Origin: a virus
Reading direction: 5' to 3' (one strand)
IMG/VR virus record: IMGVR_UViG_3300047496_000333
Coordinates: 1 to 29,100 of that record
Length of the DNA: 29,100 nucleotides
Shown here: piece by piece, positions 15,096-23,725 of the stretch
How the letters are laid out: every line of letters begins with the position of its first letter
Position numbering within the stretch: position 1 is the stretch's first letter
Made by a program: the position numbers and the translations under genes
The notes under the pieces: model-generated
Database searches by the model: none
The model's input: the letters and a program-made list of their open reading frames with translations, nothing else
Told to the model about the DNA's origin: nothing

Positions 15096-16571
15096 TTGGC
15101 AACCTCTAACTTATACGAAGTAGAAATATTTTTGGCGGGAACTCGACCAGCATCGAATGGAGTTTCCACCACAATTACGCCTGAGTATTTACAAGAGGTT
15201 GTCGATTCATACAATCCCCAAGCTTTCCGTGCCCCTTTGATAGTTAGCGGGAATCTGGGACATGATATTGGAAATTACACAGATAGAACAGTATCCAAAT
15301 CTAAAGAATTGTGTCACGGCATCCCGTCCAAACTGAGACGGGTAGGCGATCGCCTTTATGCCGGATTTGAAAAAATATCGCGTGATTTCGCTCAGTGGGT
15401 GCGTGACAAGCAAATTCACTCATTTAGCTCCAGTTTCTACCTTCCCAATAGCCCCAATAACCCTTACCCAGGTAAATGGAGCCTTAGACACATTGCAGGA
15501 TTAGGGACGACTCCCCCAGCTTGTAAGGGTTTAGCTCCTCCACCAGAGCCGCCCTCAGACTGGTGTGAGACAGAGGAGTTTGAGTCTTATGCAATCAATT
15601 TTCAAGATAACGAAGAAGGAGTAATCAGCTTTGGTATGTATGTAAATTCCCCCCAATCTCCTTGGGCGATCGCCGCTGATCTTTTTCAACGGTATCGAGA
15701 ATATTTGATTGAGTCGGAAGATACGGAGACAGCAGATAGGGTCTTGCCTGCTGATCAAATTGCCGCATTGCGAGACATGGCAACAAGCGATGCATTAAAA
15801 AACCAACAAATTCTTCAATTGCAAATGCAAGTAGCTCAGTTACAGCAAGATAACGATGACGACGATGACGACGATGATGATCCAGTTGTGGGGTACGAGG
15901 AGAACGGAGAGATGGCTGATTACAAAGCAATACTGAAAAAGTCGGGCATGACTCCGGCTGAAGTGGCAAAGGAATCTGGACTAACACCTCAAGAAGTATC
16001 TGATATTTGCTCCAAAGGCAAGATGCCCAATGCCAAGCAGAAAAAAGCTTTAGATAAAGTTTTCGCAAGTGATTCCGAGGATGAAGATGATGAGGATGAT
16101 TCCAGTGACATGAGTGAGGAATTGCAGCAAAAAGCGGCTGATCTTGCGGCGCGTGAGGAGGCGCTAACAAACCGCGAACGGGCCCTAGAACACCAAGAAG
16201 TTTCCAGTTTTGTTGAGGGTTTAGTCAAGGAAGGGAAATTGGTTTCGGGTCGCCGCGAAGATACCGTAACTCTTCTACTTAATACCCCTAACACAACAGA
16301 GATCGAGTTTTCTGAATCATTGGGCAAGAAAACCCCGCGTCAAGCGCTGATGGCAGATTACGCTAGCCGCAAAGCTTGGAACTTCTCAGATGACATCGTA
16401 GTGAGAGAAACTGCGCCAAGCGCTGTTAGTTTCACTGCCCCCGCCGGATACAGCGTTGATAAGGACAGTAACAAGATTTACGTCAAGGCGATCGCCTACT
16501 GCGAATCAAATAAACTTGACCGCAACAACCCCACTGATTGGCATCAAGCTTTGGAAGCAAGTATGCGGTGA
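15096..16571 (+). CDS. Head maturation protease fused to scaffold (Mu gpI-like)
   Basis: The first 150 or so residues resemble the Mu I-like phage protease that clips the scaffold during prohead maturation (EIFLAGTRPASNG, YNPQAFRAPLIVSGNLGHD, then HSFSSSFYLP); H56 and serines near 109-112 are candidate catalytic residues. From about 220 on it is scaffold-like: a glutamine-rich coil, a run of ten aspartates (about 255-264), an HTH-like stretch (KSGMTPAEVAKESGLTPQEV), a second acidic run (SEDEDDEDD) and a coiled coil (AADLAAREEALTNRERALEH). Mu likewise makes protease and scaffold from one gene. The start is TTG at 15096, since no ATG precedes the conserved N-terminus. It stands just before the decoration and capsid genes. 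Confidence 0.8.
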   Translation: MATSNLYEVEIFLAGTRPASNGVSTTITPEYLQEVVDSYNPQAFRAPLIVSGNLGHDIGNYTDRTVSKSKELCHGIPSKLRRVGDRLYAGFEKISRDFAQWVRDKQIHSFSSSFYLPNSPNNPYPGKWSLRHIAGLGTTPPACKGLAPPPEPPSDWCETEEFESYAINFQDNEEGVISFGMYVNSPQSPWAIAADLFQRYREYLIESEDTETADRVLPADQIAALRDMATSDALKNQQILQLQMQVAQLQQDNDDDDDDDDDPVVGYEENGEMADYKAILKKSGMTPAEVAKESGLTPQEVSDICSKGKMPNAKQKKALDKVFASDSEDEDDEDDSSDMSEELQQKAADLAAREEALTNRERALEHQEVSSFVEGLVKEGKLVSGRREDTVTLLLNTPNTTEIEFSESLGKKTPRQALMADYASRKAWNFSDDIVVRETAPSAVSFTAPAGYSVDKDSNKIYVKAIAYCESNKLDRNNPTDWHQALEASMR

Positions 16572-16578
16572 ACCCAAG

Positions 16579-16614
16579 CCTAATGTCCATACCTAATGTC
16601 GAATACCTAATGAC
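16579..16614 (+). repeat. Imperfect CCTAATGTC direct repeats
   Basis: Three CCTAATGxC units (16579-16587, 16592-16600 and 16606-16614), with CAATGACCAA following, fill the 58-bp gap between the protease/scaffold and decoration genes. Short repeats of this kind are common between cyanobacterial genes. No hairpin of note is formed. Confidence 0.6.
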
Positions 16615-16629
16615 CAATGACCAACCAAT

Positions 16630-17325
16630 ATGGCACTAACCGCATTTCAAGTAGCTTCTAAATCTATTGACGACCATACCCTTAAAGCACTAACTACCAT
16701 CAGTGCTGGTGTGGCGGTCGATTATTTTGGCAATCAAATCTCTTCCCTTGGTGTTCCCGTTTTGGGAATCGCTAGAAACGATGTCACGATTATCGGACAG
16801 TATTTTGCAGTGGCGGTACTTGGGACAACGGTTGCTAAAACGGGAGGGGCGATCGCCGTTGGTGATCCACTAAGAATTGACGCTTCTGGACAGGTAGTTA
16901 AGGCTAAATCGGGAGAAACAGCCTTTGCTCGTGCCAAACAAGTGGCAACGGCAGCAGGCCAATTCATTGAGGTTTTCATCACTAGAGAACCCCATCAGAA
17001 CGACACGATCACCGCGTCTGGAGCAGTTGGTGCAAATTTAGCTGTCAATTACGCAGGCGCTCAAATTACCACCGCAGGCGTTGCCGTTTATGGCATTGCG
17101 CGGTATGCAGCAGCCGACACGACCCCAGTGGCGATCGCTACTTCTGGCACAACTATTGCTCAAATTGGCGGTACGGTTGCCGTTGGCGATCCACTAACCC
17201 CCAATGCCTCTGGACAATTAATTACCGCAACTACTACAGGACAATTTATTTTTGCCCGTGCTAAGGCAGCAGGGACTACTGGCAATACTATTGAGATTTT
17301 TATTAGTAGAGAAGGGAAATTTTAA
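16630..17325 (+). CDS. Capsid decoration protein with two DUF2190 units
   Basis: The 231-residue protein consists of two similar halves (about 15-120 and 123-228). Each has AGVAVDYFGNQI/NLAVNYAGAQI, GIAR, GTTVAKTGGAIAVGDPLRIDASGQ/GTTIAQIGGTVAVGDPLTPNASGQ, FARAK and an IEVFITRE/IEIFISRE end. This is the DUF2190 family of small beta-rich head decoration or cement proteins, normally about 110 residues, here duplicated in tandem. It lies directly before the major capsid gene, the family's standard position. It would bind the outside of the mature capsid. Confidence 0.85.
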   Translation: MALTAFQVASKSIDDHTLKALTTISAGVAVDYFGNQISSLGVPVLGIARNDVTIIGQYFAVAVLGTTVAKTGGAIAVGDPLRIDASGQVVKAKSGETAFARAKQVATAAGQFIEVFITREPHQNDTITASGAVGANLAVNYAGAQITTAGVAVYGIARYAAADTTPVAIATSGTTIAQIGGTVAVGDPLTPNASGQLITATTTGQFIFARAKAAGTTGNTIEIFISREGKF

Positions 17326-17329
17326 TTAA

Positions 17330-18271
17330 GTGGCAATTTTAAATCTAGATCAGGCGCGGGTCATCGACCCGATCCTCACTAAGCAAGTTCAGTTAGGCCC
17401 GTCGCAAGGCGATTTTGTTGGTAACTTGGCATTTCCTACGGTTCCCGTCTCTGTGCGATCGGGGCGGATTATTCGTTTTGGCGATGATGCATTTGCCTTG
17501 ATTGATACTCGCCGCGCTCCTGGGGCACGTACTAAGCGCCGTGCCTTAACTTATAGCTCCGATAAATACACCCTTTATCAAGACAAGATTGAAGGGGAAT
17601 TACCGATTGAATTCTTGGAGGAAGTGCAAGCAAACCAAGTCCCAATCGACTTACAGTTGATGACGGTTGATTTAGCACGGGCGACAATCGACCTACGACT
17701 TGAGTATGACCAGTTGACGCTACTTAGCGATCCAAACGCGTATTCTTCTGCTTTTAAATTAACGTTGAGCGGCACTTCTCAATGGTCCTCTGCTTCTTCA
17801 TCTCCAAAAACAGCAGTTAACACCGGGAAACAAACCATAAGGAAAGCGATCGGGAAATATCCTAATACAGCAATCTTTAGCTCTGGGATTTTTGACGCGT
17901 TAGATATTCACCCTGAGATTAGAGACCAGTTTAAATACACCAATGACAATAGCTTGACTACCGATATGCTCAAGCGGTATTTCAACCTTGAAAATCTGGG
18001 TATTGCAACGGCATTGGTAATTGATCCCACTTCAGGGATAAAAGTTGACATCCTAGCAAATCAGTTTTGGTTGGGTTATGTGAACCCTAGTCCCGCGCCA
18101 AATATGATTACCCCTAGTTTTGGTTATACCTACACCCTCAGGGGTTTCCCGATCGCCCTCCCTGCTTACTGGGGCGAAAACGAAGAAACCTGGTATTTTC
18201 CAATTAAAGCAGAACGCGATCCGGTGATTACTTTCACTGGGGCAGGTTTCCTATTCCAAAACGTTATCTAG
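17330..18271 (+). CDS. Major capsid protein
   Basis: The 313-residue protein starts at GTG 17330, four bases after the decoration gene's stop. Its opening (DPILTKQVQLGPSQGDFVGN), the TYSSDKYTLYQDKIEGELP segment and the long helix (QLMTVDLARATIDLRLEYDQ) fit the HK97-fold capsid family found next to DUF2190 proteins in Mu-like and related phages. The C-terminal part (TPSFGYTYTLRG, then PVITFTGAGFLFQNVI) is typical of the capsid's axial domain. It forms the shell of the head. The protease upstream probably processes the scaffold rather than a long N-terminal delta domain, which is not evident here. Confidence 0.85.
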   Translation: MAILNLDQARVIDPILTKQVQLGPSQGDFVGNLAFPTVPVSVRSGRIIRFGDDAFALIDTRRAPGARTKRRALTYSSDKYTLYQDKIEGELPIEFLEEVQANQVPIDLQLMTVDLARATIDLRLEYDQLTLLSDPNAYSSAFKLTLSGTSQWSSASSSPKTAVNTGKQTIRKAIGKYPNTAIFSSGIFDALDIHPEIRDQFKYTNDNSLTTDMLKRYFNLENLGIATALVIDPTSGIKVDILANQFWLGYVNPSPAPNMITPSFGYTYTLRGFPIALPAYWGENEETWYFPIKAERDPVITFTGAGFLFQNVI

Positions 18272-18278
18272 GAGGATT

Positions 18279-18452
18279 ATGGCGCTACCCACAGCTACTT
18301 ACGAGGCGATAGAGAGAATCAATCATAACAATCAACCTTATGAAATTGGAGATATTTTAGAGCTTGATGAAAACCAAGCGAAGGAACTTTTAGAACTAGG
18401 TGTGATTAAAAGAGCAACTATCGCCCTAACACCAGTAAAAACCAAGGAATAG
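18279..18452 (+). CDS. Small head-associated protein
   Basis: A 57-residue protein starts at ATG 18279, three bases after a strong ribosome binding site (GGAGG, 18271-18275). The sequence IGDILELDENQAKELLELGV resembles short phage proteins that sit between the capsid and gp36-like genes. Its exact role is unknown; it may assist head completion. Confidence 0.75.
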   Translation: MALPTATYEAIERINHNNQPYEIGDILELDENQAKELLELGVIKRATIALTPVKTKE

Positions 18453-18455
18453 TTT

Positions 18456-18932
18456 ATGCAATATGCTACTTCTCTTGATTTTGAGAATCAGATAGGGACA
18501 GCCGAAACAGTAGAGCTTACTAATCTTGATGATCCATCTGCAACTACGATTAACAGCGATCGCCTATCGGCAATGCTTGATACCGCAAGTGGCGAAATCA
18601 ACTCCTATTTAGCAACACGTTACAACGTTCCTGTTAGCCCAGCTCCTAGTATTCTAAAAACCTACTGCATTGATATTGCTTGGTATCGATTAGCGCAAGA
18701 TAATGCCCCTGAACAATACGCCAAGAGATACGAGAACGCGATCGCCCGTCTCAAAGATATTGGCAAGGGGACAATGCTTTTGCTTACTGATGATGGGGTG
18801 GCGATCGCTCAAAGGACGGCGACAAACGCGTTAATTGATGATCGAGGTTTTACCTTAAATGATTGGTCAGCTTCTTATATCCCCAGTGAAGAACGGCCAA
18901 CTTTTACAGAACATAGATTGAGGTTGTATTGA
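18456..18932 (+). CDS. Head-tail adaptor, Mu gp36-like (DUF1320)
   Basis: The 158-residue protein has the DUF1320 pattern: a start describing a columnar helix pair, DRLSAMLDTASGEINSYLAT at about 35-54, the RYNVPVSPAPSILKTYCIDI segment, and ENAIARLKDIGKGTMLL near residue 100. The family forms a head-completion ring under the portal. It follows the capsid gene after one small gene, as in Mu. The stop overlaps the next start (TTGATG). Confidence 0.85.
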   Translation: MQYATSLDFENQIGTAETVELTNLDDPSATTINSDRLSAMLDTASGEINSYLATRYNVPVSPAPSILKTYCIDIAWYRLAQDNAPEQYAKRYENAIARLKDIGKGTMLLLTDDGVAIAQRTATNALIDDRGFTLNDWSASYIPSEERPTFTEHRLRLY

Positions 18933-19177
18933 TGTCAAAGAAAGATATTCCTATAGAAGAGTATTTTCGCTATCATCCTCCTATTCCAGGGAGTGATCGC
19001 GTTCGCAAGCACGATCGCATCAATGCTCTTGCACTGGAATTTGCTAAAGCAATTGATGTTGAAATTGAAGATGAAGTAACGAAACAATATGCTATTTTTG
19101 CGGTTCAGCAAGCGCGTATGTTTGCCAACCAAGGTGTTACCGTTGACGAAATTAGGCAAAATATACAAGGAGATTAA
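18932..19177 (+). CDS. Small conserved-looking phage protein
   Basis: From ATG 18932, which overlaps the previous stop, it encodes 81 residues. It is basic and aromatic at the start (EYFRYHPPIPGSDRVRKHDR) and then helical (ALALEFAKAIDVEIEDEV). I do not recognise it. Its helical end and its place between two head-completion genes suggest an accessory head-tail or regulatory role. A second phage gene starts three bases after its stop. Confidence 0.7.
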   Translation: MSKKDIPIEEYFRYHPPIPGSDRVRKHDRINALALEFAKAIDVEIEDEVTKQYAIFAVQQARMFANQGVTVDEIRQNIQGD

Positions 19178-19179
19178 TC

Positions 19180-19518
19180 ATGTCAGAAAATATTTTAATT
19201 ACTGGTGTTTCTGACCAAGACAAGCAGCATATATCTCAAATAACGGATAAGTTTTTATTTCCCGGCTTGACAGAAGGAAAGATAGTTCACTACGTGTTAC
19301 CTGACGGACGCAGCAAGGGAGAAATAAGACCCGCGATAGTCGTTCGTGTATGGCGTGATGTATCCCCTGATTTAATAGCGAAGGGATACTCTAATTTGCA
19401 AGTCTTCACTGATGGTACAAATGATTATGAAGACGGTACTCGTGTACTCTGGGCAACATCCAAAGTCTATTCAGAAAACTACGAACTTGGGACGTGGCAC
19501 TGGCCGCCAAAAGTTTGA
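19180..19518 (+). CDS. Hypothetical head-tail region protein
   Basis: This 112-residue protein has a beta-rich middle (GKIVHYVLPDGRSKGEIRPA, then AIVVRVWRDV) and ends WHWPPKV. I associate such a fold with small phage proteins in this position but cannot name a family. The TGA stop overlaps the next ATG (TGATG at 19516-19520), indicating coupled translation with the gp37-like gene. Confidence 0.7.
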   Translation: MSENILITGVSDQDKQHISQITDKFLFPGLTEGKIVHYVLPDGRSKGEIRPAIVVRVWRDVSPDLIAKGYSNLQVFTDGTNDYEDGTRVLWATSKVYSENYELGTWHWPPKV

Positions 19519-19937
19519 TGCTAATTGAAATCAAACAAGCGATCGCCTCTCAACTCCAACCCCTATCTGACCGAGTACGAATAGTGGTTGATGACAGTGA
19601 TGGTAAAGCTGGTAGCAATGCCCAGGTTACAAGCGATTACACCCTAAGAATTGGGTACACCTCCGGCACTTTCACCCCACCTGACACTATTCAATCAGTT
19701 GGCTTGCAAACGGTAAATCGTTCTTTTCAAGTAGCAATTGAAATTAAGGATTTTCGCAATGAAGACAAGGCGATCGCTCTAGTTGAAGATGTTGAAAACC
19801 TGTTGATGGGGTTTCACCCATGCGTCAATGGGGTAATTGGAGAAACTTATTTAGAGAGCGATCGCTTTGCAAAAAACGATCAAGGTATTTATTTTTATGT
19901 TGTTAGCTTAACTGTTCCCTGCCTTTTGGTTAAGTAA
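19518..19937 (+). CDS. Tail completion / terminator protein, gp37-like
   Basis: I choose ATG 19518, in the TGATG overlap, over the upstream GTG at 19494. The 139-residue protein starts with a helix (LIEIKQAIASQLQPL), followed by beta strands (SDYTLRIGYTSGTF) and FQVAIEIKDFRNEDKAIALV and VENLLMGFHP, the pattern of the Mu gp37-like tail terminator group (DUF1834/Gp37). It would cap the tail tube or join head to tail. Assignment is by pattern and gene order only. Confidence 0.6.
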   Translation: MLIEIKQAIASQLQPLSDRVRIVVDDSDGKAGSNAQVTSDYTLRIGYTSGTFTPPDTIQSVGLQTVNRSFQVAIEIKDFRNEDKAIALVEDVENLLMGFHPCVNGVIGETYLESDRFAKNDQGIYFYVVSLTVPCLLVK

Positions 19938-19939
19938 TA

Positions 19940-20012
19940 AGTAATGAGTAAGAAGTAATAAGTTAGAAATTTTACTCATTACTCATTACTCATTACTCAT
20001 TACTCATTACTC
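19940..20012. repeat. Heptamer array forming a hairpin
   Basis: AGTAATGAGTAA (19940-19951) is the exact reverse complement of TTACTCATTACT (19972-19983), giving a 12-bp stem. The right arm is part of five full ACTCATT heptamers (19974-20008) plus ACTC. It fills the 91-bp gap between the gp37-like and 20029 genes. It could reduce read-through or change messenger stability; there is no clean T-run, so a classical terminator is not shown. Confidence 0.8.
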
Positions 20013-20028
20013 CTCTTGGTTAAATAGT

Positions 20029-20844
20029 ATGTCAGTTGATTCTAAATATGGGCTGCGAACCGTTTCTCGGATTTCACTTTCAAGGCAGGCGATCGTAGGC
20101 GGGAATCCTGTGTTGATTCCTTTTCCAATTATTGTTGCTCCCACAACTTTAACGATCGCCCAGAATGAAGATTTAAAGGAATTAGAAGACGTTTCGTGTA
20201 AAGGTGAAAGCGTCGTGGCTTTTACCTACATCCAAGGATTTAAGCCGGAGATATCGCTAGAGTTCTCCGTTGGCGCACCAGAAATTGATACCTTTACTCA
20301 CGGCCGTATACTAGCTTCTGCTACTAGCGTCAATGGATTTGTTTATTTTGAGGCTGTAATGAACTCCACGGCGATCGCCCCTAGAACTACAGGGCAAGCA
20401 GGATACGAAGTGGCAGTCCAAGCTCCAAATGCCAACCCGGAAATTTACTATGTTGATCCAGCAACAAAGCTAGCTCGACAAGTGGCGATCGTCTCTTCCG
20501 CTCCAACGGGCGATCAAATTACTATCGGCGCACACTTAGCTGTTACCCTCAGTGATAGCTTGGCGGCGAGCAACGCCACAATTCGCGGCTGGGTTCCCTG
20601 CACCTTTGCTACAGCCACAATTATCACTGCCCAACTCTTGGATGTAGTGGCGGTTAGGGCGATGGGAATTGATTTCAATGGCAACTTTGCAGGCTTTCAA
20701 GCTAATAACTGCTCCCGATTGCCGGCAGGGCAACTAGGAACAGACCCAAAAAGAGAAGTCAAACTGCGCGTCCTTCCAGATCCTAATGATGGCACTGGCT
20801 TGGGATATCAATTCTACTACACTACCCAGCAGCTAGCGTGCTAA
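20029..20844 (+). CDS. Putative tail tube or structural protein
   Basis: This 271-residue, beta-rich, single-domain protein follows the head-completion genes, where a tail tube gene is expected. Segments such as LEDVSCKGESVVAFTYIQGF and KPEISLEFSVGAPEIDTFTH and the C-terminal VKLRVLPDPNDGTGLGYQF fit a tube-like beta sandwich, but I do not recognise a named family. No tape measure gene follows, so this could also be a short-tail or spike component. There is no signal peptide. HIP1 sites are present, so the gene looks native to the element. Confidence 0.5.
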   Translation: MSVDSKYGLRTVSRISLSRQAIVGGNPVLIPFPIIVAPTTLTIAQNEDLKELEDVSCKGESVVAFTYIQGFKPEISLEFSVGAPEIDTFTHGRILASATSVNGFVYFEAVMNSTAIAPRTTGQAGYEVAVQAPNANPEIYYVDPATKLARQVAIVSSAPTGDQITIGAHLAVTLSDSLAASNATIRGWVPCTFATATIITAQLLDVVAVRAMGIDFNGNFAGFQANNCSRLPAGQLGTDPKREVKLRVLPDPNDGTGLGYQFYYTTQQLAC

Positions 20845-21452
20845 ATTTCCGGCGATTGGATACTCATAATGACTTCTTCTTGGTTGGCGCGCCCGATATG
20901 GAATTAGCACCAATTATTCGTGCCTACCACTTAGAACTTCTTAACCGGGTGCGTAGTTTACCGCCCTTGGCATCGCTCCCCCATCATCACTTAATAGAAG
21001 CCGACGCCTTACTGTTTGAAAACTTTGGGCATTATTACCAGAAAATAGGCGATCGCCTCCAACCCAATTTCGATTCATCATCATTGTCTCCCGCATCTAG
21101 GCATAGTTTCTTCGTGGCTGCTGAAAGTCGAGGAGATTTTTGGATCTCAGGGCTGGAATTGTTGATGGGATATGACTATGAGGAGATAGGGGCAACCCAG
21201 GGAGTAAGGATTACTTCAGGGGAGTTTGAAATTGATGTATTAGCTGAATTACTACTTCTTCCCAATCCTACTGAAATTGAGTGGCTATGCAAAAAGCGAT
21301 CGCCCTCACAATTGGCGGCATTAACGAAACAAGTGAGCGATCGGCTACGTGGGAAGGAGGCGATAGAAGAGTTACAACGTGAGCAAGATTTAAAAAACTT
21401 TGATGAGCAGCAAGGATTTGAGCAATTGAAGAAAGCGGGGTTTATTTTGTGA
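20838..21452 (+). CDS. Hypothetical protein, tail region
   Basis: The GTG at 20838 overlaps the previous stop by seven bases. The 204-residue protein is mostly helical, with LHHH-like PHHHLIEADALLFENFGHYY near 45-70 and a charged C-terminal helix (KEAIEELQREQDLKNF). Its position just after a tube-like gene is where tail-assembly chaperones lie in many phages, but no frameshift partner is apparent. I cannot name a family. Confidence 0.6.
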   Translation: MLNFRRLDTHNDFFLVGAPDMELAPIIRAYHLELLNRVRSLPPLASLPHHHLIEADALLFENFGHYYQKIGDRLQPNFDSSSLSPASRHSFFVAAESRGDFWISGLELLMGYDYEEIGATQGVRITSGEFEIDVLAELLLLPNPTEIEWLCKKRSPSQLAALTKQVSDRLRGKEAIEELQREQDLKNFDEQQGFEQLKKAGFIL

Positions 21453-23398
21453 GCAATCCAAGATTAATGGGCGGACTTACGCCAGAAGGAAATCTCGTAG
21501 CGATCGCTGCTACCGATGAAGGTAAATTAGAAGTCGATGTTGCTGTCTCTGGTGGTGGTGATGCCTCCGCCTCTAACCAATCTGAACAAATTGCAATAGA
21601 TACTGCGATACGCGATCGCCTACCTTCCGCTTTGGTTAACGATCGCTTAAAAACTGATAGCAGTGGCGTGACTCAGCCAGTGTCGGTATCAAGCTTACCT
21701 CTACCCAGTGGCGCGGCTACAGACACGACCTTACAGCAGGTACGGGACGCAATTAAAGCTCAAATTGATATTGCCTCAACAATTTGGACGGACAACAGTG
21801 GAGCTTTTTATGTTCGGCGTGATTTAGTAAATGAGGCTACTGGAACGATAACCGTCTCATTTACTGATCCTTCTGGTACTGCTACAACCCCAGGGGCAGG
21901 ATTGCGCCCGTTAGCAAGTACCGATAAAGACACAATAACTGATTTTTACGATGTGCTGACAAGTGGCACTGGCTACTCAGTTGGTGACTTACTGGCAAGA
22001 GTTGCCATATTGGACGTAAATAGTGGATCGCCCTCAGCTAGTTTTATTTGGCTGAATTTAACTGTTGGAACAATATTTGGATCTGCTCCAACATCGGCAA
22101 ATATTGAAAGGGCAAACGAAAGTATAGGTGCTAGACAAGTTGGTAGTTGGTCTGTTGCTTTATCAACCGTAGACGCTGCTAATTTATTGAACCTGAGTAA
22201 TGCGATCGGCACTCCTGTTACTGGTGTTGCAATGCCTGCGGGCGGCTCTGGGTGGTTTGGGTGGTTGTCGGGAATTTTTAGTTTTGTCAGTCGATTACCG
22301 TTCCTAGGACAAAACACAGCAGCAAACTCAACCCCTGTAACCCTATCTACTGATGGCATCTTTGCAACTTTTGCAGGGCTTGCGAGTGATGCGGCTAGTA
22401 TAACTGGTTCAATTCACGCGAAATTAAGGGCGATCGCAACTAGTCTCGCACAAGGGCAAGCTGTAATGGCTAGCTCAATATCTGTAGCGATCGCGTCTAA
22501 TCAATCTGCCTTCCCTGTTACCATACCTGATGGACTAACTATTAGTGGCAGTATTTCTAGCTTGGGAAATGTTTTTTCTCAAGATACCACAGGATACCAA
22601 AGCGTAGCTGTTCAAGTTACGAATGTTGGGGGTGGGGTTACAATTACTTATGAGCAAAGCAATGATAATACTACTTGGTATGTATGCAATGGATTCGATC
22701 TAAGCTCTATAGGGAGTCCGTTATTTACACAAACTTTTACAAATACAATCGGACTTAAAATTTTTCCTATTTATGCTCGTTATTTTCGAGCTAGGGTATC
22801 TACTTATGTATCTGGTACAATTTCTACTGTAGCAATTTTTCGCACCGCTCCTTATCAGGGCTTGACGCAGGTTCAACAGGCTACTAATACAAATTTAAAT
22901 GTTTCTGCTATTTGTGTAGGCAATGTAACACAAGGTGGTTCAACAGGTGGTGCGTATGCTCCAGTTCAAATTGCGGCAGAGTCTAGAACTTCACTACGAA
23001 CCACAACAGTAGATGGTTCAATTTCTCGCCCAATTGTAGATAAAGTAGGTAGAACGATTACCAAAAATGGAACTATTCGAGAGCTTCAATATAATAATCA
23101 AGTGACTCTTAGTTCTACTACGGAAACAACTTTAATTCCTACTGGCGGCAGTTCAATTTTTACTGATATAACCGATTTAATAATTAGTAATACTTCGGGA
23201 ACAGGTACAAGAATTGACATCAGAGATACAGCCGGAGGAACTATTCAATTTTCCGTATGGCTTGCACCTACTAACACTCAAGTATTTAGCTTCACAGGTA
23301 TATTGAGGCAAAATACTTCTAATACTGCCTGGTCTGCTCAGTTAAGTACTGCTGTAACCGATGTAAGAATTACAGCAATAGCCGAAAGAACATCTTAA
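21449..23398 (+). CDS. Large fibre- or adhesin-like structural protein
   Basis: The GTG at 21449 overlaps the previous stop. The 649-residue protein is poor in cysteine and rich in serine, threonine and glycine. The N-terminus (GGLTPEGNLVAIAATDEGK), a repeated VSVSSLPLPSGAATDTTLQQ-type segment and C-terminal beta stretches (IRELQYNNQVTLSSTTE, then GTRIDIRDTAGGTIQFSVWL) are like virion baseplate or fibre proteins. It would act at the tail tip or surface. A small minus-strand gene overlaps its stop by four bases. Confidence 0.65.
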   Translation: MSNPRLMGGLTPEGNLVAIAATDEGKLEVDVAVSGGGDASASNQSEQIAIDTAIRDRLPSALVNDRLKTDSSGVTQPVSVSSLPLPSGAATDTTLQQVRDAIKAQIDIASTIWTDNSGAFYVRRDLVNEATGTITVSFTDPSGTATTPGAGLRPLASTDKDTITDFYDVLTSGTGYSVGDLLARVAILDVNSGSPSASFIWLNLTVGTIFGSAPTSANIERANESIGARQVGSWSVALSTVDAANLLNLSNAIGTPVTGVAMPAGGSGWFGWLSGIFSFVSRLPFLGQNTAANSTPVTLSTDGIFATFAGLASDAASITGSIHAKLRAIATSLAQGQAVMASSISVAIASNQSAFPVTIPDGLTISGSISSLGNVFSQDTTGYQSVAVQVTNVGGGVTITYEQSNDNTTWYVCNGFDLSSIGSPLFTQTFTNTIGLKIFPIYARYFRARVSTYVSGTISTVAIFRTAPYQGLTQVQQATNTNLNVSAICVGNVTQGGSTGGAYAPVQIAAESRTSLRTTTVDGSISRPIVDKVGRTITKNGTIRELQYNNQVTLSSTTETTLIPTGGSSIFTDITDLIISNTSGTGTRIDIRDTAGGTIQFSVWLAPTNTQVFSFTGILRQNTSNTAWSAQLSTAVTDVRITAIAERTS

Positions 23399-23664
23399 GG
23401 TATTGGCAAAGTGTTATTCAGCGGTCTAAAAGTCAGAGTTGGATTATTGTCTTTAGAAACTGACCAAGGCACACCATTCAAATCAGTGTATGGATAGCTA
23501 AGTAACTCTGGCGGGAAGTACGCGAATGCGTTGTTTCTAGCAGTTTCAAAATCATTCGTTGCCGTAGCCAGTGTTACTGTTGCCGCATCATAAGCAGCTT
23601 GGGCATTAATTAAAGTTTGTCTTGCAGTAATGCAAATTTCTAAGGCGTCTGTAAGTGCTGTCAT
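23395..23664 (-). CDS. Small minus-strand gene between fibre genes
   Basis: An 89-residue frame runs against its neighbours, its stop overlapping the stop of the gene at 21449. It starts with helices rich in alanine (ALTDALEICITARQTLINA, then QAAYDAATVTLATATNDFE) and ends in a proline/tyrosine-rich tail (FPPELLSYPYTDLNGVPW). It fills most of the 327-bp gap and is not a shadow of a plus-strand gene. The family is unknown; the composition resembles small phage accessory proteins. Confidence 0.6.
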   Translation of the reverse strand: MTALTDALEICITARQTLINAQAAYDAATVTLATATNDFETARNNAFAYFPPELLSYPYTDLNGVPWSVSKDNNPTLTFRPLNNTLPIP

Positions 23665-23725
23665 AATTGTAAAAGTAATTTATTGATACAAGTTTAACAA
23701 ATGTTTGATTGAGAATAATAAGAAA

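Noticed and set aside
15625-16170. 181-codon minus-strand frame opposite the protease/scaffold gene
   Set aside because: It is His/Pro/Leu-rich because it reads the complement of poly-Asp and HIP1 codons; no motif supports it.
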